Shown here one piece after another: positions 52,529 through 61,543 of a DNA stretch of 64,000 bases (position 1 is the stretch's first letter; every line of letters begins with the position of its first letter). The stretch is from positions 2,268,001 to 2,332,000 of the forward strand of contig NZ_OY769915.1 of NCBI RefSeq assembly GCF_963669205.1, written 5' to 3'. Made by a program: the position numbers and the translations under genes. Under the pieces are notes generated by a model. The model saw nothing but the letters and a program-made list of their open reading frames with translations, was not told where the DNA came from and ran no database searches. The stretch comes from an uncultured Roseibium sp. Lineage in GTDB: Bacteria > Pseudomonadota > Alphaproteobacteria > Rhizobiales > Stappiaceae.

Positions 52529-53521
52529 CTACTTGGGAAACTCGAGACCCATTTCCCGGTAGCGTTCCGGATCGTCCGCCCAGTTTTCGCGCACCTTGAC
52601 GAACAGGAACAGGTGCACGGGCACTTCGATGATATCGGACAGCTCTTCCCGCGCGGCCTTCGAAATCGCCTTGATCGTCTGGCCGCGCTTGCCCAGGACG
52701 ATGCTCTTCTGGCTGTCGCGCTCGACATAGATCGTCTGTTCGATGCGCGCCGATCCGTCCTTGCGGCTTTGCCACTGCTCGGTTTCCACCGTCGAAATGT
52801 AAGGCAGTTCCTGGTGCAGGCGTTCGAACAGTTTTTCGCGTGTGATCTCCGCTGCCAGAATGCGCAGGGGCAGATCCGACGGCTGGTCGTCCGGATAGAG
52901 CCACGGACCGTCGGGAAGCTTCGAGGCGAAATGATCAAGGATCGTCTGTGTGCCGTCGCCGGTCAGGGCGGACACCATGAAGGTCTCCTCGAAGTCGAGA
53001 TACTCATTCGCCTGTTGCGCGATCTGAAGCAGCTTCTCGCGCTTTGCGACATCCGTCTTGTTGAGGATCAGCACCTTGGGCGCGGACTGGTTCTTGAGAC
53101 GTTTGAGGATGTTCTCCACTTCCTCGTCGATGCCCTTGCGCGCATCGATCAGCAGCGCGATCAGATCGGCGTCACGCGCACCGCCCCATGCGGTGTCGAC
53201 CATCGCCCGGTCAAGGCGGCGCTTGGGCTTGAAGATCCCCGGCGTGTCGATGAACACCAGTTGGGCATTGCCGTGCATGGCAACGCCGCGAATGATTGAG
53301 CGTGTCGTCTGAACCTTGTGCGTGACGATGGACACCTTTGTGCCCACAAGCTGGTTGATCAGGGTCGACTTGCCGGCGTTCGGCGCACCGATCAGGGCAA
53401 TGAAACCGGCTTTCGTGTCCTTGGGCATTTCGCCGAGCGGCGCGGGCAGGGGAATATCGAACCGGCCCTTTTCCGGAACGAACTCGGTGCCCTCGTCGGC
53501 AGATTTGTCTTCTTCACTCAA
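52529..53521 (-). CDS. era: GTPase Era
   Basis: Essential 16S rRNA-maturation GTPase. G1 is GAPNAGKST, followed by G2 (QTTRS), G3 (DTPG) and G4 (NKTD), and a C-terminal KH domain (VLGKRGQTIKAISKAAREEL). I set the start at the TTG at 53521, seven bases after the rnc stop and preceded by GGAAGGA, giving 330 residues with a short acidic N-terminal extension common in alphaproteobacteria. The ATG at 53428 would give 299 residues, exactly the E. coli size, and is a real alternative. Confidence 0.92.
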   Translation of the reverse strand: MSEEDKSADEGTEFVPEKGRFDIPLPAPLGEMPKDTKAGFIALIGAPNAGKSTLINQLVGTKVSIVTHKVQTTRSIIRGVAMHGNAQLVFIDTPGIFKPKRRLDRAMVDTAWGGARDADLIALLIDARKGIDEEVENILKRLKNQSAPKVLILNKTDVAKREKLLQIAQQANEYLDFEETFMVSALTGDGTQTILDHFASKLPDGPWLYPDDQPSDLPLRILAAEITREKLFERLHQELPYISTVETEQWQSRKDGSARIEQTIYVERDSQKSIVLGKRGQTIKAISKAAREELSDIIEVPVHLFLFVKVRENWADDPERYREMGLEFPK

Positions 53522-53528
53522 TGGAACG

Positions 53529-54236
53529 TCATTCCTTCCACACACCTTCCCGGCGCAAGACGGTCTCGGCCGCGCTTTGTTCGGCGATCCGCTTGGAGCC
53601 GCCCTTGCCTTCGCCCGGGGCCAATCCCTGAACGATGACCGCGACCGTGAAATTCGGGGCGTGATCTGGCCCGTCGCGGTCGGTGACCTCGTACCGCGGC
53701 GTCGGCAGGCTCTTCGATTGCGCCCATTCCTGCAACGTCGTCTTCGCGTCCCGCAGGGGACCGGTCCAGGATAACATACGCGGCTCCCAAAGGCGCCTGA
53801 CGAAGGTTTCGGCTGCTGCATATCCCCCGTCTAGGTAGATTGCGGCGATCACTGCTTCGCAGATATCGGCGAGCAGGGCAGTCTTTTTCCTGCCGCCGGT
53901 CTGTGCTTCCGCGAGGCCGATCCGCATGGCGTCTCCGACACCCAGCACCTGCGCGATCTCGGCACAGGTCTCGCGTTTGACCATGTGGTTGAAGCGGCGG
54001 GCGAGTTCGCCTTCATCCGCTTTGGGAAAATGCTCGTGCAGCATGGAGGCAACCGCAAGCCCCAGGACGCGGTCGCCCAGGAACTCCAGTCTCTGGTAGC
54101 TTCCCGAAACGGTCTCGGACGGGGCGAGGGCGCTCGCATGCGTCAGGGCTACCCGGAGCAGCTCCAGGTCGCTGAATTCGTACTGCAGCGCCGCCTTGAG
54201 GGCCGATACCGCGTTTTTCTTCTGGTTCTGTGTCAT
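53529..54236 (-). CDS. rnc: Ribonuclease III
   Basis: Double-strand-specific endoribonuclease for rRNA and mRNA processing, 235 residues. The catalytic signature QRLEFLGDRVLGL (about residues 48-60) and the C-terminal double-stranded RNA-binding domain (TTLQEWAQSKSLPTPRYEV...GGSKRIAEQSAAETVLR) are present. Followed by era with a 7 bp gap; this lepB-rnc-era order is conserved. Confidence 0.96.
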   Translation of the reverse strand: MTQNQKKNAVSALKAALQYEFSDLELLRVALTHASALAPSETVSGSYQRLEFLGDRVLGLAVASMLHEHFPKADEGELARRFNHMVKRETCAEIAQVLGVGDAMRIGLAEAQTGGRKKTALLADICEAVIAAIYLDGGYAAAETFVRRLWEPRMLSWTGPLRDAKTTLQEWAQSKSLPTPRYEVTDRDGPDHAPNFTVAVIVQGLAPGEGKGGSKRIAEQSAAETVLRREGVWKE

Positions 54237-54272
54237 TCGGCCTGCTTTGGCCTTTCGCGGGTAAACGCAGAG

Positions 54273-55025
54273 CTAGAGGGTCTTGCCGATCCGGTCCCAG
54301 CGCACGGTCCAGGGCCAGGTCCAGATTTGCCAGGCCGGCGTTCCGTCGCCGATGGAGAAGAACAGGATTTCCGCGCGTCCCATGAAGTTTTCCAGCGGCA
54401 CGTAGCCCACCTTGGACAGGACACGGCTGTCGACCGAATTGTCGCGGTTGTCGCCCATCATGAAATAGTGGCCTTCGGGCACGGTATATTCGCGGGTGTT
54501 GTCCAGCTGTCCGCGCGTGGTGAGGTCGAGCGTGTCGTACGATACCCCGTTTGGCAGCGTTTCGCGGAAACGGGGCACCCGGCGCACTGCGCCTGACGCG
54601 GACGTTTCGATGTAGTCGTCGATCTGTTCGCGTTTGACCGGCTCGCCATTGATGAAGACAACGCCGTCCCGAACCTGGATCGTGTCGCCGGGGAGACCGA
54701 TCACACGCTTGATGTAGTCGATCGACGTGTCGGTCGGCAGCTTGAAGACGGCGACATCGCCGCGCTTGGGGTCAGCGGACCAGACCCGGCCGGAAAAAGG
54801 CACGATCCCGAATGGAAACGAATACCTGGAATAGCCGTAGCTGTATTTGGAAACGAAAAGATAGTCGCCGATCAGCAACGTGTCTTTCATCGAACCGGAG
54901 GGAATATTGAACGGCTGGAAGAGAAAAGTGCGAACGATCAGGGCAAGCAACAGTGCCTGGACGACAACCTTCACGGTCTCGTACAGACCGCCGTCCTTGT
55001 CTTTCTTGTTTTCAGACACGCTCAT
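54273..55025 (-). CDS. lepB: Signal peptidase I
   Basis: Housekeeping leader peptidase of 250 residues in the inner membrane. One N-terminal transmembrane segment (VQALLLALIVRTFLFQPFN), catalytic Ser45 in IPSGSM, Lys106 in IDYIKRVIGLPGD, and GDNRDNSVDSR identify it. The C-terminal WTVRWDRIGK segment is typical of rhizobial LepB. Located in the rpoZ-to-recO cluster between acpS and rnc. Confidence 0.95.
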   Translation of the reverse strand: MSVSENKKDKDGGLYETVKVVVQALLLALIVRTFLFQPFNIPSGSMKDTLLIGDYLFVSKYSYGYSRYSFPFGIVPFSGRVWSADPKRGDVAVFKLPTDTSIDYIKRVIGLPGDTIQVRDGVVFINGEPVKREQIDDYIETSASGAVRRVPRFRETLPNGVSYDTLDLTTRGQLDNTREYTVPEGHYFMMGDNRDNSVDSRVLSKVGYVPLENFMGRAEILFFSIGDGTPAWQIWTWPWTVRWDRIGKTL

Positions 55026-55141
55026 GTTTTCCCTTAAAGCAATTTGCGATGGATCGGGTCATCGGGGCGACACCCGAGCGCGACTCTTAACGGTTCATGC
55101 CGGTTGACGCAATGCGCTGTCCACCGTCATGAAACCGCAGG

Positions 55142-55573
55142 TCACCGGGAATCTGTTGATGGCGGCAACGGCCAGTCCGGGGGCCATGCCGAGATCACGA
55201 CAAATGCCTGCGCGAGCGGAAAATCGTCGGTGATCGTCAAGTCGATTGTCGTCCTGAAACCGGCCGGCGTCATGGCGGCCAGCCTCTCGGCCGCGCCGCC
55301 CTCCAGCGAGATCGTCGGCTTGCCGCTCGGCAGGTTGACCACGCCCATTTCCCGCCAGGCGACGCCCATCCGGATCCCGCTCCCCAGCGCCTTGGAACAG
55401 GCCTCCTTGGCGGCGAAACGCTTCGCATAGGAAGCGGCACGCTGCGCGCGCCTGTCGGATTTTGTCCGTTCGATTTCCGTGAAAACCCGGTTTGTGAACC
55501 GGTCGCCGAAGCGTTCCAGCGTCTTTTCGATCCGCCTGATGTCGATCAGATCGCTGCCTATCCCTAAGATCAT
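55142..55573 (-). CDS. acpS: Holo-[acyl-carrier-protein] synthase
   Basis: Transfers 4'-phosphopantetheine to acyl carrier protein. The 143-residue protein shows MILGIGSDLIDIRRIEKTLERFG and the magnesium-binding FAAKEACSKALGSG motif of AcpS. The ATG at 55573 is chosen; a longer frame to 55639 adds residues that do not fit the family. Confidence 0.93.
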   Translation of the reverse strand: MILGIGSDLIDIRRIEKTLERFGDRFTNRVFTEIERTKSDRRAQRAASYAKRFAAKEACSKALGSGIRMGVAWREMGVVNLPSGKPTISLEGGAAERLAAMTPAGFRTTIDLTITDDFPLAQAFVVISAWPPDWPLPPSTDSR

Positions 55574-55635
55574 CCTGTCGCGGACCCGTTTCCTGAGAAG
55601 TTCTGCGCACTTAATTGGGGTCGATCCCGCAAAAC

Positions 55636-56238
55636 TCAACCGCTGCCTTCATCCTCGACCGTCGAGGCACCGCCCGAATAGGGGGGCTTTCCCCTGTCGG
55701 CGAGGGTCTGACGCCTCTTGCGCTGATAGACCTCGACGCTCTTGAACACGATGATGTAGGAAACCGTACCGACCACCAGTCCGAGCGGGACCCCGCCGAT
55801 CAACATCGGCTTCAGCATCGGCCAAAGCGAATCCAGCGAGCGTTCGAACAACCCTTCCTGGAAACGCTGATGAACCTGATGCGGGTCTGCTTTCGGGGCT
55901 CTCCCGTGCAGGATCCACTGGCCGATCTTGAAGGTCGATGCCCAGATGAACGGAAAGGTGAGCGGATTGCCGATGGAAGTCCCGAGCGCCGCCGCGATCA
56001 TGTTGCCGCGCACGATATAGGCAAAAACGAACGCCGTCAGGAAGTGGAAACCCACGAGCGGGGTGCAGGACGCAAAGGCACCGGCGGCGAAACCGATTGC
56101 GATGGCATGCGGCGTTGCCGTCAGACGCAGGACACGTTTGCCGAAATACCTGGTGGAACGCGACCAGCTGTTCCGTGGCCAGACTGCAACGCGAAAGCGC
56201 TCGATGCGCGAGGGTCTATTTCGGCGTTGGAACAGCAT
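55636..56238 (-). CDS. DUF2062 membrane protein
   Basis: Inner-membrane protein of 200 residues, with hydrophobic segments around FAAGAFASCTPLVGFHFLTAF, GNPLTFPFIWAST and LIGGVPLGLVVGTVSYIIVF. It matches DUF2062, a family often found beside acpS and pyrE in Rhizobiales. The function is unknown. The acidic C-terminal tail faces the cytoplasm or periplasm; the sequence does not decide. Confidence 0.87.
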   Translation of the reverse strand: MLFQRRNRPSRIERFRVAVWPRNSWSRSTRYFGKRVLRLTATPHAIAIGFAAGAFASCTPLVGFHFLTAFVFAYIVRGNMIAAALGTSIGNPLTFPFIWASTFKIGQWILHGRAPKADPHQVHQRFQEGLFERSLDSLWPMLKPMLIGGVPLGLVVGTVSYIIVFKSVEVYQRKRRQTLADRGKPPYSGGASTVEDEGSG

Positions 56239-56275
56239 GAATTCGTGTCGCGTCCTGTCAGCAGCTTATTTGTGT

Positions 56276-56860
56276 TCAGCTCAAGCCCCGGCTTCCCGGT
56301 TTGACCGCGGGCAGGGCGGCCAGTTCCGGTGGAAGATTGTCCGGCTCGTAAGCAGGTACCTTGTATTCGGCCAACGCGACGATGGGAACAGAGGCATCTG
56401 CTTCGCCTCCGGACCGGTCGATCAAGCAGGCCACGGCAAGGACTTCAGCACCAAGAGCTTTCAACGAAGTTACCGTCTCGCGGCTCGATAGACCTGTGGT
56501 AACTATATCCTCAACAACGATCACCCGGGCGCCTTCGGGCATGTCGAAGCGGCGCAGCCTGAATTCGCCGTCTTCTCGTTCCACCCACATGGCCGGAACG
56601 TCCAGATGCCGCGCCGTTTCGTAGCCCGGTATCAGCCCGCCGAGGGCTGGGGAGACGATATAGTCGATCTTGCCAAAACCGCTCGCCGCGATCTTCTCGG
56701 CAAGTGCCTTGCAGAGTTTTTCCGTCTTGTCCGGGTACATGAACACCCTGGCTTTTTGGAGAAAGACGGGACTGCGCAGGCCTGACGTCAGAATGAAATG
56801 ACCTTCAAGGATCGCACCGGCTTCACGGAACAAGGCCAACACTTCGTCGCGGTTCATCAA
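56276..56860 (-). CDS. pyrE: Orotate phosphoribosyltransferase
   Basis: Converts orotate and PRPP to orotidine monophosphate in pyrimidine synthesis. The 194-residue protein has the PRPP-binding VIVVEDIVTTGLSSRET motif, the flexible-loop region around ALAEKIAASG, and the N-terminal FILTSGLRSPVFLQK. Its start is 21 bp after the rel stop. Confidence 0.95.
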   Translation of the reverse strand: MMNRDEVLALFREAGAILEGHFILTSGLRSPVFLQKARVFMYPDKTEKLCKALAEKIAASGFGKIDYIVSPALGGLIPGYETARHLDVPAMWVEREDGEFRLRRFDMPEGARVIVVEDIVTTGLSSRETVTSLKALGAEVLAVACLIDRSGGEADASVPIVALAEYKVPAYEPDNLPPELAALPAVKPGSRGLS

Positions 56861-56881
56861 AATCTCCCTGTCATGTTGCGG

Positions 56882-59128
56882 CTATCCATTAACCCGGTTG
56901 ACGCTTGATACATTAGGTTTTGAGCGCAACTGATTGATGATCCGGTTCAGGTGTTTCAGGTCCCAGACTTCTAGATCGATCACCATCTGGTGAAAGTCCC
57001 GGGCACGTTGAACCATTTTTACATTATCGATGTTTCCGCTGTTTTCGCCGATTACCTGTGCAATCGCCGCAAGTGATCCCGGTTCGTTGGCTGCCGAAAT
57101 ATCCAGTCGTGCCGGGAAGCGCTCCGGGTTGTTTACATCGATGTCCCAACGGACATCGACCCAGCGTTCGGTCTGGTCGTCGAATTCCTTGAGCGACGGC
57201 GATTGTATGGGATAGATGGTCAGTCCCTCCGACGGGGTCAAGATACCGACGATCCGATCGCCCGGAACGGCTCCGCCATCCGGCGCGAAGCTGACGGGTA
57301 TGTCGCCGGACAGGCCGCGGATCGGCAGAGCCGGGCCTTCGCTCGCCTGTTCGTCCTCATCGGACGGTGCCTTGCCGTTGTCAAGCTCACCGGGCGGAAT
57401 GCGGAATTTCAGCCCGTGCCCCTGTTTCAGTCCGAACCAGCCTTCTTCCATCGGTGGGCCGGTCATGGCAACACGTTCATCCTGATAATCGGGATGCGCC
57501 GATTTCAGCACCAGCTGTGCGCTGAGATCGCCACGGCCGACCGCCGCCAGAAGATCGGCGACGCTCGACTGGTGATGCTCGCCCAGCACGGCTTCGAGCA
57601 GATCTTCCGAAAACACCTTGTCGGCCCGGGCAAAGGCCCGTTTCAGGATGTGTTCGCCGAGCGCACCATATTGCTTGCGGACCGATTCACGGGTTGCGCG
57701 GCGGATCGCGGCGCGTGCCTTGCCGGTAACGGCGATCGCTTCCCAGGCCGGCGGCGGGGTCTGCGCGGCGGAGCGGATGATCTCGACCTCGTCGCCGTTG
57801 TGGAGTTCCGTCACCAGCGGCATGATCTTGCCGTTTATCTTGCACCCGACGCAGGTGTTGCCGATGCCGGTATGGACCGCGTAGGCGAAATCGATCGGCG
57901 TTGCGCCGCGCGGGAGCGCGATCAAACGGCCCTTCGGTGTGAAACAGAAGACCTGGTCGTGAAAGAGTTCGAGTTTCGTGTTTTCCAGGAATTCTTCCGG
58001 CGTGTCGCCCTGGGCAAGCAGTTCGGTCGTGCGCCGCAGCCATTCGAAGGCGCGGCAGTCTTCGGTATGACGCGCGATGTTTCGCCCGCCCAGTTCGCCG
58101 TCCTTGTAGAGCGCGTGGGCCGCGATGCCGTATTCGGCGACCCGGTCCATGGAGATCGTCCGGATCTGCAGTTCGACCCTCTGGCGCGAAGGCCCGACGA
58201 TGGTCGTGTGGATCGACTTGTAGTCGTTCTGCTTCGGGGTGGAGATATAGTCCTTGAACCGTCCGGGAACCGTCGGCCATGTGGTGTGGATGACACCGAG
58301 CACGCGGTAGCATGCCTCCACCGTCCCGACTGTGACGCGGAAGCCGTAAATGTCCGAAAGCTGTTCGAAGCCGATCGCCTTGCGCTGCATCTTGCGGAAG
58401 ATCGAGTAGGGGCGCTTTTCCCGGCCCCTGACTTCGGCCGCCATGCCGCGTTCGCTGAGCCGTTCCGTCAGCGTCGTTTCGATGTCGGCGATCAGGTCGC
58501 GGTTTTTCTCGCGCAGATCGACCAGGCGGTCGGTGATCGTTTCATAGGCTTCCGGGTTGAGCGTATGGAACGATATGTCCTCCAGTTCCTCGCGCATGTC
58601 ATGCATGCCCATGCGGCCGGCGAGCGGCGCATAGATTTCCATGGTCTCTTCCGCAATGCGGCCGCGCTTGTGGGCGGGCATGTGCTGAAGCGTGCGCATG
58701 TTGTGCAGCCGGTCGGCGAGCTTGACAAGCAGGACGCGCACATCATCCGCGATGGCAAGCAGGAGCTTGCGGAAGTTTTCCGCCTGCTTGGCTTTCTGCG
58801 ACACCAGGTCGAGTCGCTTGATCTTGGTCAGACCTTCGACAAGCTTGCCGATTTCTTCGCCGAACAGCGCGTCGATCTCGGCGCGCGTCGCATCGGTGTC
58901 CTCTATCGTGTCGTGAAGCAGCGCGACGGCGATCGTCGCGTCGTCGAGGCGCAGATCCGTCAGGATCGCAGCGACTTCGAGCGGGTGTGAAAAATAGGGG
59001 TCACCGGATGCGCGCGTCTGCGGGCCGTGCTTCTGCATGGCATAGACATAGGCCTTGTTGAGCAAGGCCTCGTCTGCTTCCGGGTTATAGCGTGTAACCC
59101 GTTCAACGAGTTCGTATTGACGCATCAT
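56882..59128 (-). CDS. rel: Bifunctional (p)ppGpp synthetase/hydrolase
   Basis: Single long RSH protein (748 residues), as usual in alphaproteobacteria, making and degrading (p)ppGpp in the stringent response. It has an HD hydrolase domain with HDTIED (about residue 73), a synthetase domain with YRVLGVIHTTWPTVPGRFKD, a TGS domain (CFTPKGRLIALPRGATPIDFAYAVHT) and a C-terminal ACT domain (RLDISAANEPGSLAAIAQVI). Both catalytic sites appear intact. I chose the MM start at 59128; the extra residues upstream are not family-like. rpoZ lies directly upstream. Confidence 0.94.
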   Translation of the reverse strand: MMRQYELVERVTRYNPEADEALLNKAYVYAMQKHGPQTRASGDPYFSHPLEVAAILTDLRLDDATIAVALLHDTIEDTDATRAEIDALFGEEIGKLVEGLTKIKRLDLVSQKAKQAENFRKLLLAIADDVRVLLVKLADRLHNMRTLQHMPAHKRGRIAEETMEIYAPLAGRMGMHDMREELEDISFHTLNPEAYETITDRLVDLREKNRDLIADIETTLTERLSERGMAAEVRGREKRPYSIFRKMQRKAIGFEQLSDIYGFRVTVGTVEACYRVLGVIHTTWPTVPGRFKDYISTPKQNDYKSIHTTIVGPSRQRVELQIRTISMDRVAEYGIAAHALYKDGELGGRNIARHTEDCRAFEWLRRTTELLAQGDTPEEFLENTKLELFHDQVFCFTPKGRLIALPRGATPIDFAYAVHTGIGNTCVGCKINGKIMPLVTELHNGDEVEIIRSAAQTPPPAWEAIAVTGKARAAIRRATRESVRKQYGALGEHILKRAFARADKVFSEDLLEAVLGEHHQSSVADLLAAVGRGDLSAQLVLKSAHPDYQDERVAMTGPPMEEGWFGLKQGHGLKFRIPPGELDNGKAPSDEDEQASEGPALPIRGLSGDIPVSFAPDGGAVPGDRIVGILTPSEGLTIYPIQSPSLKEFDDQTERWVDVRWDIDVNNPERFPARLDISAANEPGSLAAIAQVIGENSGNIDNVKMVQRARDFHQMVIDLEVWDLKHLNRIINQLRSKPNVSSVNRVNG

Positions 59129-59236
59129 GGCCGCAACCGACCCAGGCAACCGGCTGAGACATCAGCAGGAAAAACAAAATCCGCCTGAAACGCGTGCACC
59201 TTGCGGTTGCGCTTCAGACGGGAACTTGACGAAAAC

Positions 59237-59638
59237 TTAGACGTCGTCGGTGCGCTCCGGCGGCACCAGACCTTCCAGACCGCGCAGAAGATCTTCTTCC
59301 GACATGCGATCGAATTCCACGGCACTGTCGTCGACAGTGTTGACCTGGGTAACCTGGTGCTGGTTCGCGGACGGAACCACAGGCACGGCTTCGGTTTCCG
59401 GCTCGTCCACTTCCACGAATTTCTGGAGGGAGTGGATCAGGTCTTCTTTCATGTCTTCCGGGCTGACGGTCTGCTCGGCGATCTCGCGCAGTGCGACGAC
59501 AGGGTTCTTGTCGTTGTCACGGTCGATCGTGAGCGGAGATCCGCTTGAGATCATGCGGGCCCGATGCGCAGCAAGCAGCACCAGCTCAAACCGGTTTTCG
59601 ACCTTGTCGATGCAGTCCTCGACGGTCACGCGCGCCAT
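59237..59638 (-). CDS. rpoZ: RNA polymerase omega subunit
   Basis: Small subunit that helps assemble RNA polymerase and forms part of a ppGpp site in other proteobacteria. The 133-residue protein has MARVTVEDCIDKVENRFELVLLAAHRARMI, the omega signature, then a long acidic tail (KFVEVDEPETEAVPVV) typical of the rhizobial form. The ATG at 59638 follows GGAG by seven bases; the frame to 59785 is a chance extension. First gene of the core minus-strand cluster. Confidence 0.95.
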   Translation of the reverse strand: MARVTVEDCIDKVENRFELVLLAAHRARMISSGSPLTIDRDNDKNPVVALREIAEQTVSPEDMKEDLIHSLQKFVEVDEPETEAVPVVPSANQHQVTQVNTVDDSAVEFDRMSEEDLLRGLEGLVPPERTDDV

Positions 59639-60016
59639 TCGACGTCTCCATAGGCTAAAGGAACTTGAAAAAAAAGCGTATAGTGACCACAATTCCAAAA
59701 AGCAACCCCTTGAAGGATTTCGGAGGAGATAGCCGCTTTTTGCAGGTTTTTTATCGATTTTTTCTGGCTCCAATCTCTTTTGCATTGCAGCGGTCCAATC
59801 TTTTAGTGTAGGGCACTACTGGGGACCTATAAGAATCAATAGGGTCGGTGGGAAAAAGAAAACAATAAGCTGAGCAAAACGGCGATGGGCGTTAAATGTA
59901 TTCTCAGCAAAAATGCGTTTGCCGGATGAAAGGCAAAATGGGTCTGGCTGCGGGAGCCCGATCTACCATTCCTTTACATTCAAAAGCGCATTTAACTCGG
60001 AAAGGTTTCACTTAAT
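59639..60016. other. Divergent promoter region between rpoZ and the NYN gene
   Basis: A 378 bp AT-richer gap without a believable gene. It should contain the promoter for the rpoZ-rel cluster and that of the NYN gene. The only structural element I noticed is a short inverted repeat, TAGTG/CACTA, near 59805-59820, of unknown significance. Confidence 0.6.
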
Positions 60017-60613
60017 ATGTTTGACGCTAGAGAAAAAGTTGCTTTGTTCATCGATGGAGCCAACTTGTACTCGACGGCCAAGGCGATCGGATTTGATATC
60101 GATTACAAACGGCTGTTGAAGGAGTTCCAGGGACAGGCCTATCTGCTGCGCGCATATTATTACACCGCGCTTATCGAGGATCAGGAGTATTCGTCGATCC
60201 GGCCGCTCATCGACTGGCTGGATTACAACGGTTACAAGGTCATCACCAAGCCGGTGAAAGAATTCGTAGACAGTGCCGGACGCCGCAAGGTCAAGGGCAA
60301 CATGGACATCGAACTTGCGGTTGATGCCATGGGGCTTGTCGAGTCCGTCGATCACATCGTGCTGTTCTCCGGCGATGGCGACTTCCGTTCGCTCGTCGAG
60401 GCGCTTCAGCGCAAGGGCAGGAAGGTCAGTGTCGTGTCGACGCTGAAGACCCAGCCGCCGATGATCGCCGATGATCTTCGCCGTCAGGCCGACCATTTCA
60501 TAGATCTGGCAAGCCTTGCCAACAAGATCGGCCGCGATCCGTCAGAACGCCCCGTTCGTCCGCAGATGTCGTCTCACGTCGATGATGACGACGACGAGGA
60601 TGATGACTACTAA
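60017..60613 (+). CDS. NYN (LabA-like) domain protein
   Basis: Predicted PIN-fold RNase-like protein of 198 residues. The NYN motifs are visible: KVALFIDGANLY, KGNMDIELAVDAMG, and VLFSGDGDFRSLVEALQRKG, carrying the conserved acidic residues. The C-terminus is an acidic tail (SHVDDDDDEDDDY). LabA-like proteins are believed to act on RNA, but targets are unknown. It is 9 bp upstream of the uracil-DNA glycosylase gene, so the two share an operon. Confidence 0.88.
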   Translation: MFDAREKVALFIDGANLYSTAKAIGFDIDYKRLLKEFQGQAYLLRAYYYTALIEDQEYSSIRPLIDWLDYNGYKVITKPVKEFVDSAGRRKVKGNMDIELAVDAMGLVESVDHIVLFSGDGDFRSLVEALQRKGRKVSVVSTLKTQPPMIADDLRRQADHFIDLASLANKIGRDPSERPVRPQMSSHVDDDDDEDDDY

Positions 60614-60622
60614 GAAGTCGTC

Positions 60623-61288
60623 ATGACGGCTGAATCAGAAAACCGGTTTCCCACGGATCCGCCGCCGGACTGTCCGGTCTGTCCGAGGCTCGTAGCGTTG
60701 CGGCACGAGCTTCAGGCGGCGCATCCGGGCTGGCACAATGCGCCTGTGCCGTCGTTTTCCGCCGAAAATCCAAGGTTGCTGGTCATCGGGCTTGCGCCGG
60801 GAATGAAGGGTGCCAACTGCACCGGGCGGCCATTCACGGGCGACTTTGCCGGTGACCTTCTTTACAAGACAATGCTCGAATACGGATTTGCGGACGGTAC
60901 ATACGCTGCGCGTCCGGATGACGGGCTTGTCCTGAAAGACGCCATGATAACCAACGCCGTGCGCTGCCTGCCACCGCAGAACAAGCCGACCGGCCCGGAA
61001 ATCAAGGCCTGCCGGCCCTATTTGCTCGCAACCCTGTCGGCCAACCCGTCGATCCGCGCCGTCCTGGCACTTGGAAGGATCGCGCACGAGACCTTCTTGA
61101 CGGCGCTGGACCTGCGCCGTGCCGCGTTTCCTTTCGCGCATTGCGCGGAGCATGAGCTTCCGGAGCGCGGCATGTCGTTGTTCGATAGCTATCACTGCTC
61201 GCGCTACAACACGAACACCGGACGGCTGACCGAAGACATGTTCCGGTCGGTATTCGATAAGATCAGACAGAATATTCCGCCGCAATAG
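60623..61288 (+). CDS. Iron-sulfur uracil-DNA glycosylase, family 5-like (UDGb)
   Basis: DNA-repair glycosylase of 221 residues that removes uracil and possibly other deaminated bases. The N-terminal pair C17-x2-C20 and later Cys residues (AVRCLPP, KACRPYL) fit an Fe-S cluster site. Motif A is GLAPGMKGANCTGRPFTGD; the GLAPG start and the following TGRPFTGD resemble family 5 rather than E. coli Ung. Motif B appears as SYHCSRYNTNTG. It overlaps no neighbour; only 9 bp separate it from the NYN gene. Confidence 0.87.
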   Translation: MTAESENRFPTDPPPDCPVCPRLVALRHELQAAHPGWHNAPVPSFSAENPRLLVIGLAPGMKGANCTGRPFTGDFAGDLLYKTMLEYGFADGTYAARPDDGLVLKDAMITNAVRCLPPQNKPTGPEIKACRPYLLATLSANPSIRAVLALGRIAHETFLTALDLRRAAFPFAHCAEHELPERGMSLFDSYHCSRYNTNTGRLTEDMFRSVFDKIRQNIPPQ

Positions 61289-61331
61289 CCTGCATCGTAC
61301 CGCTATATATTGCGGTTTGTGCAACAGTCTC

Positions 61332-61490
61332 CGGTGATCCATTGCTGTCCGGTTTTGAAAGTGCTGTCGAACTTATGTCGTTGAGAAAGCGGCATGGTGC
61401 CGTGCGGCGCCAAATCGGGATACGGAATTGTTCCCCCGATTTGCCGTCCCGGTTTGCCGTGAAAGCGGCAGGACCGGGACCCTGTGTGAT
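61332..61490. repeat. Dispersed intergenic repeat, family 2 (copy C, inverted)
   Basis: This matches the complement of about 510-655: GCTGTCCGGTTT, TTATGTCGTTGAGAAAGC, CGCCAAATCGGG, TTGTTCCCCCGATTTG and CGTCCCGGTTTGCCGTG occur in the same order. It is the only gene-free stretch between the glycosylase and bpt genes. Confidence 0.7.
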
Positions 61491-61543
61491 TGAAGTGTGC
61501 TTAAAGGGGTTGGGCGGGAGGCCGCCGGTGATCAGGGTGTGAC

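Noticed and set aside
57203..58990. A 595-codon plus-strand frame inside the rel gene region
   Set aside because: It is fully antisense to rel, which carries complete HD, synthetase, TGS and ACT segments; no independent start signal is visible.
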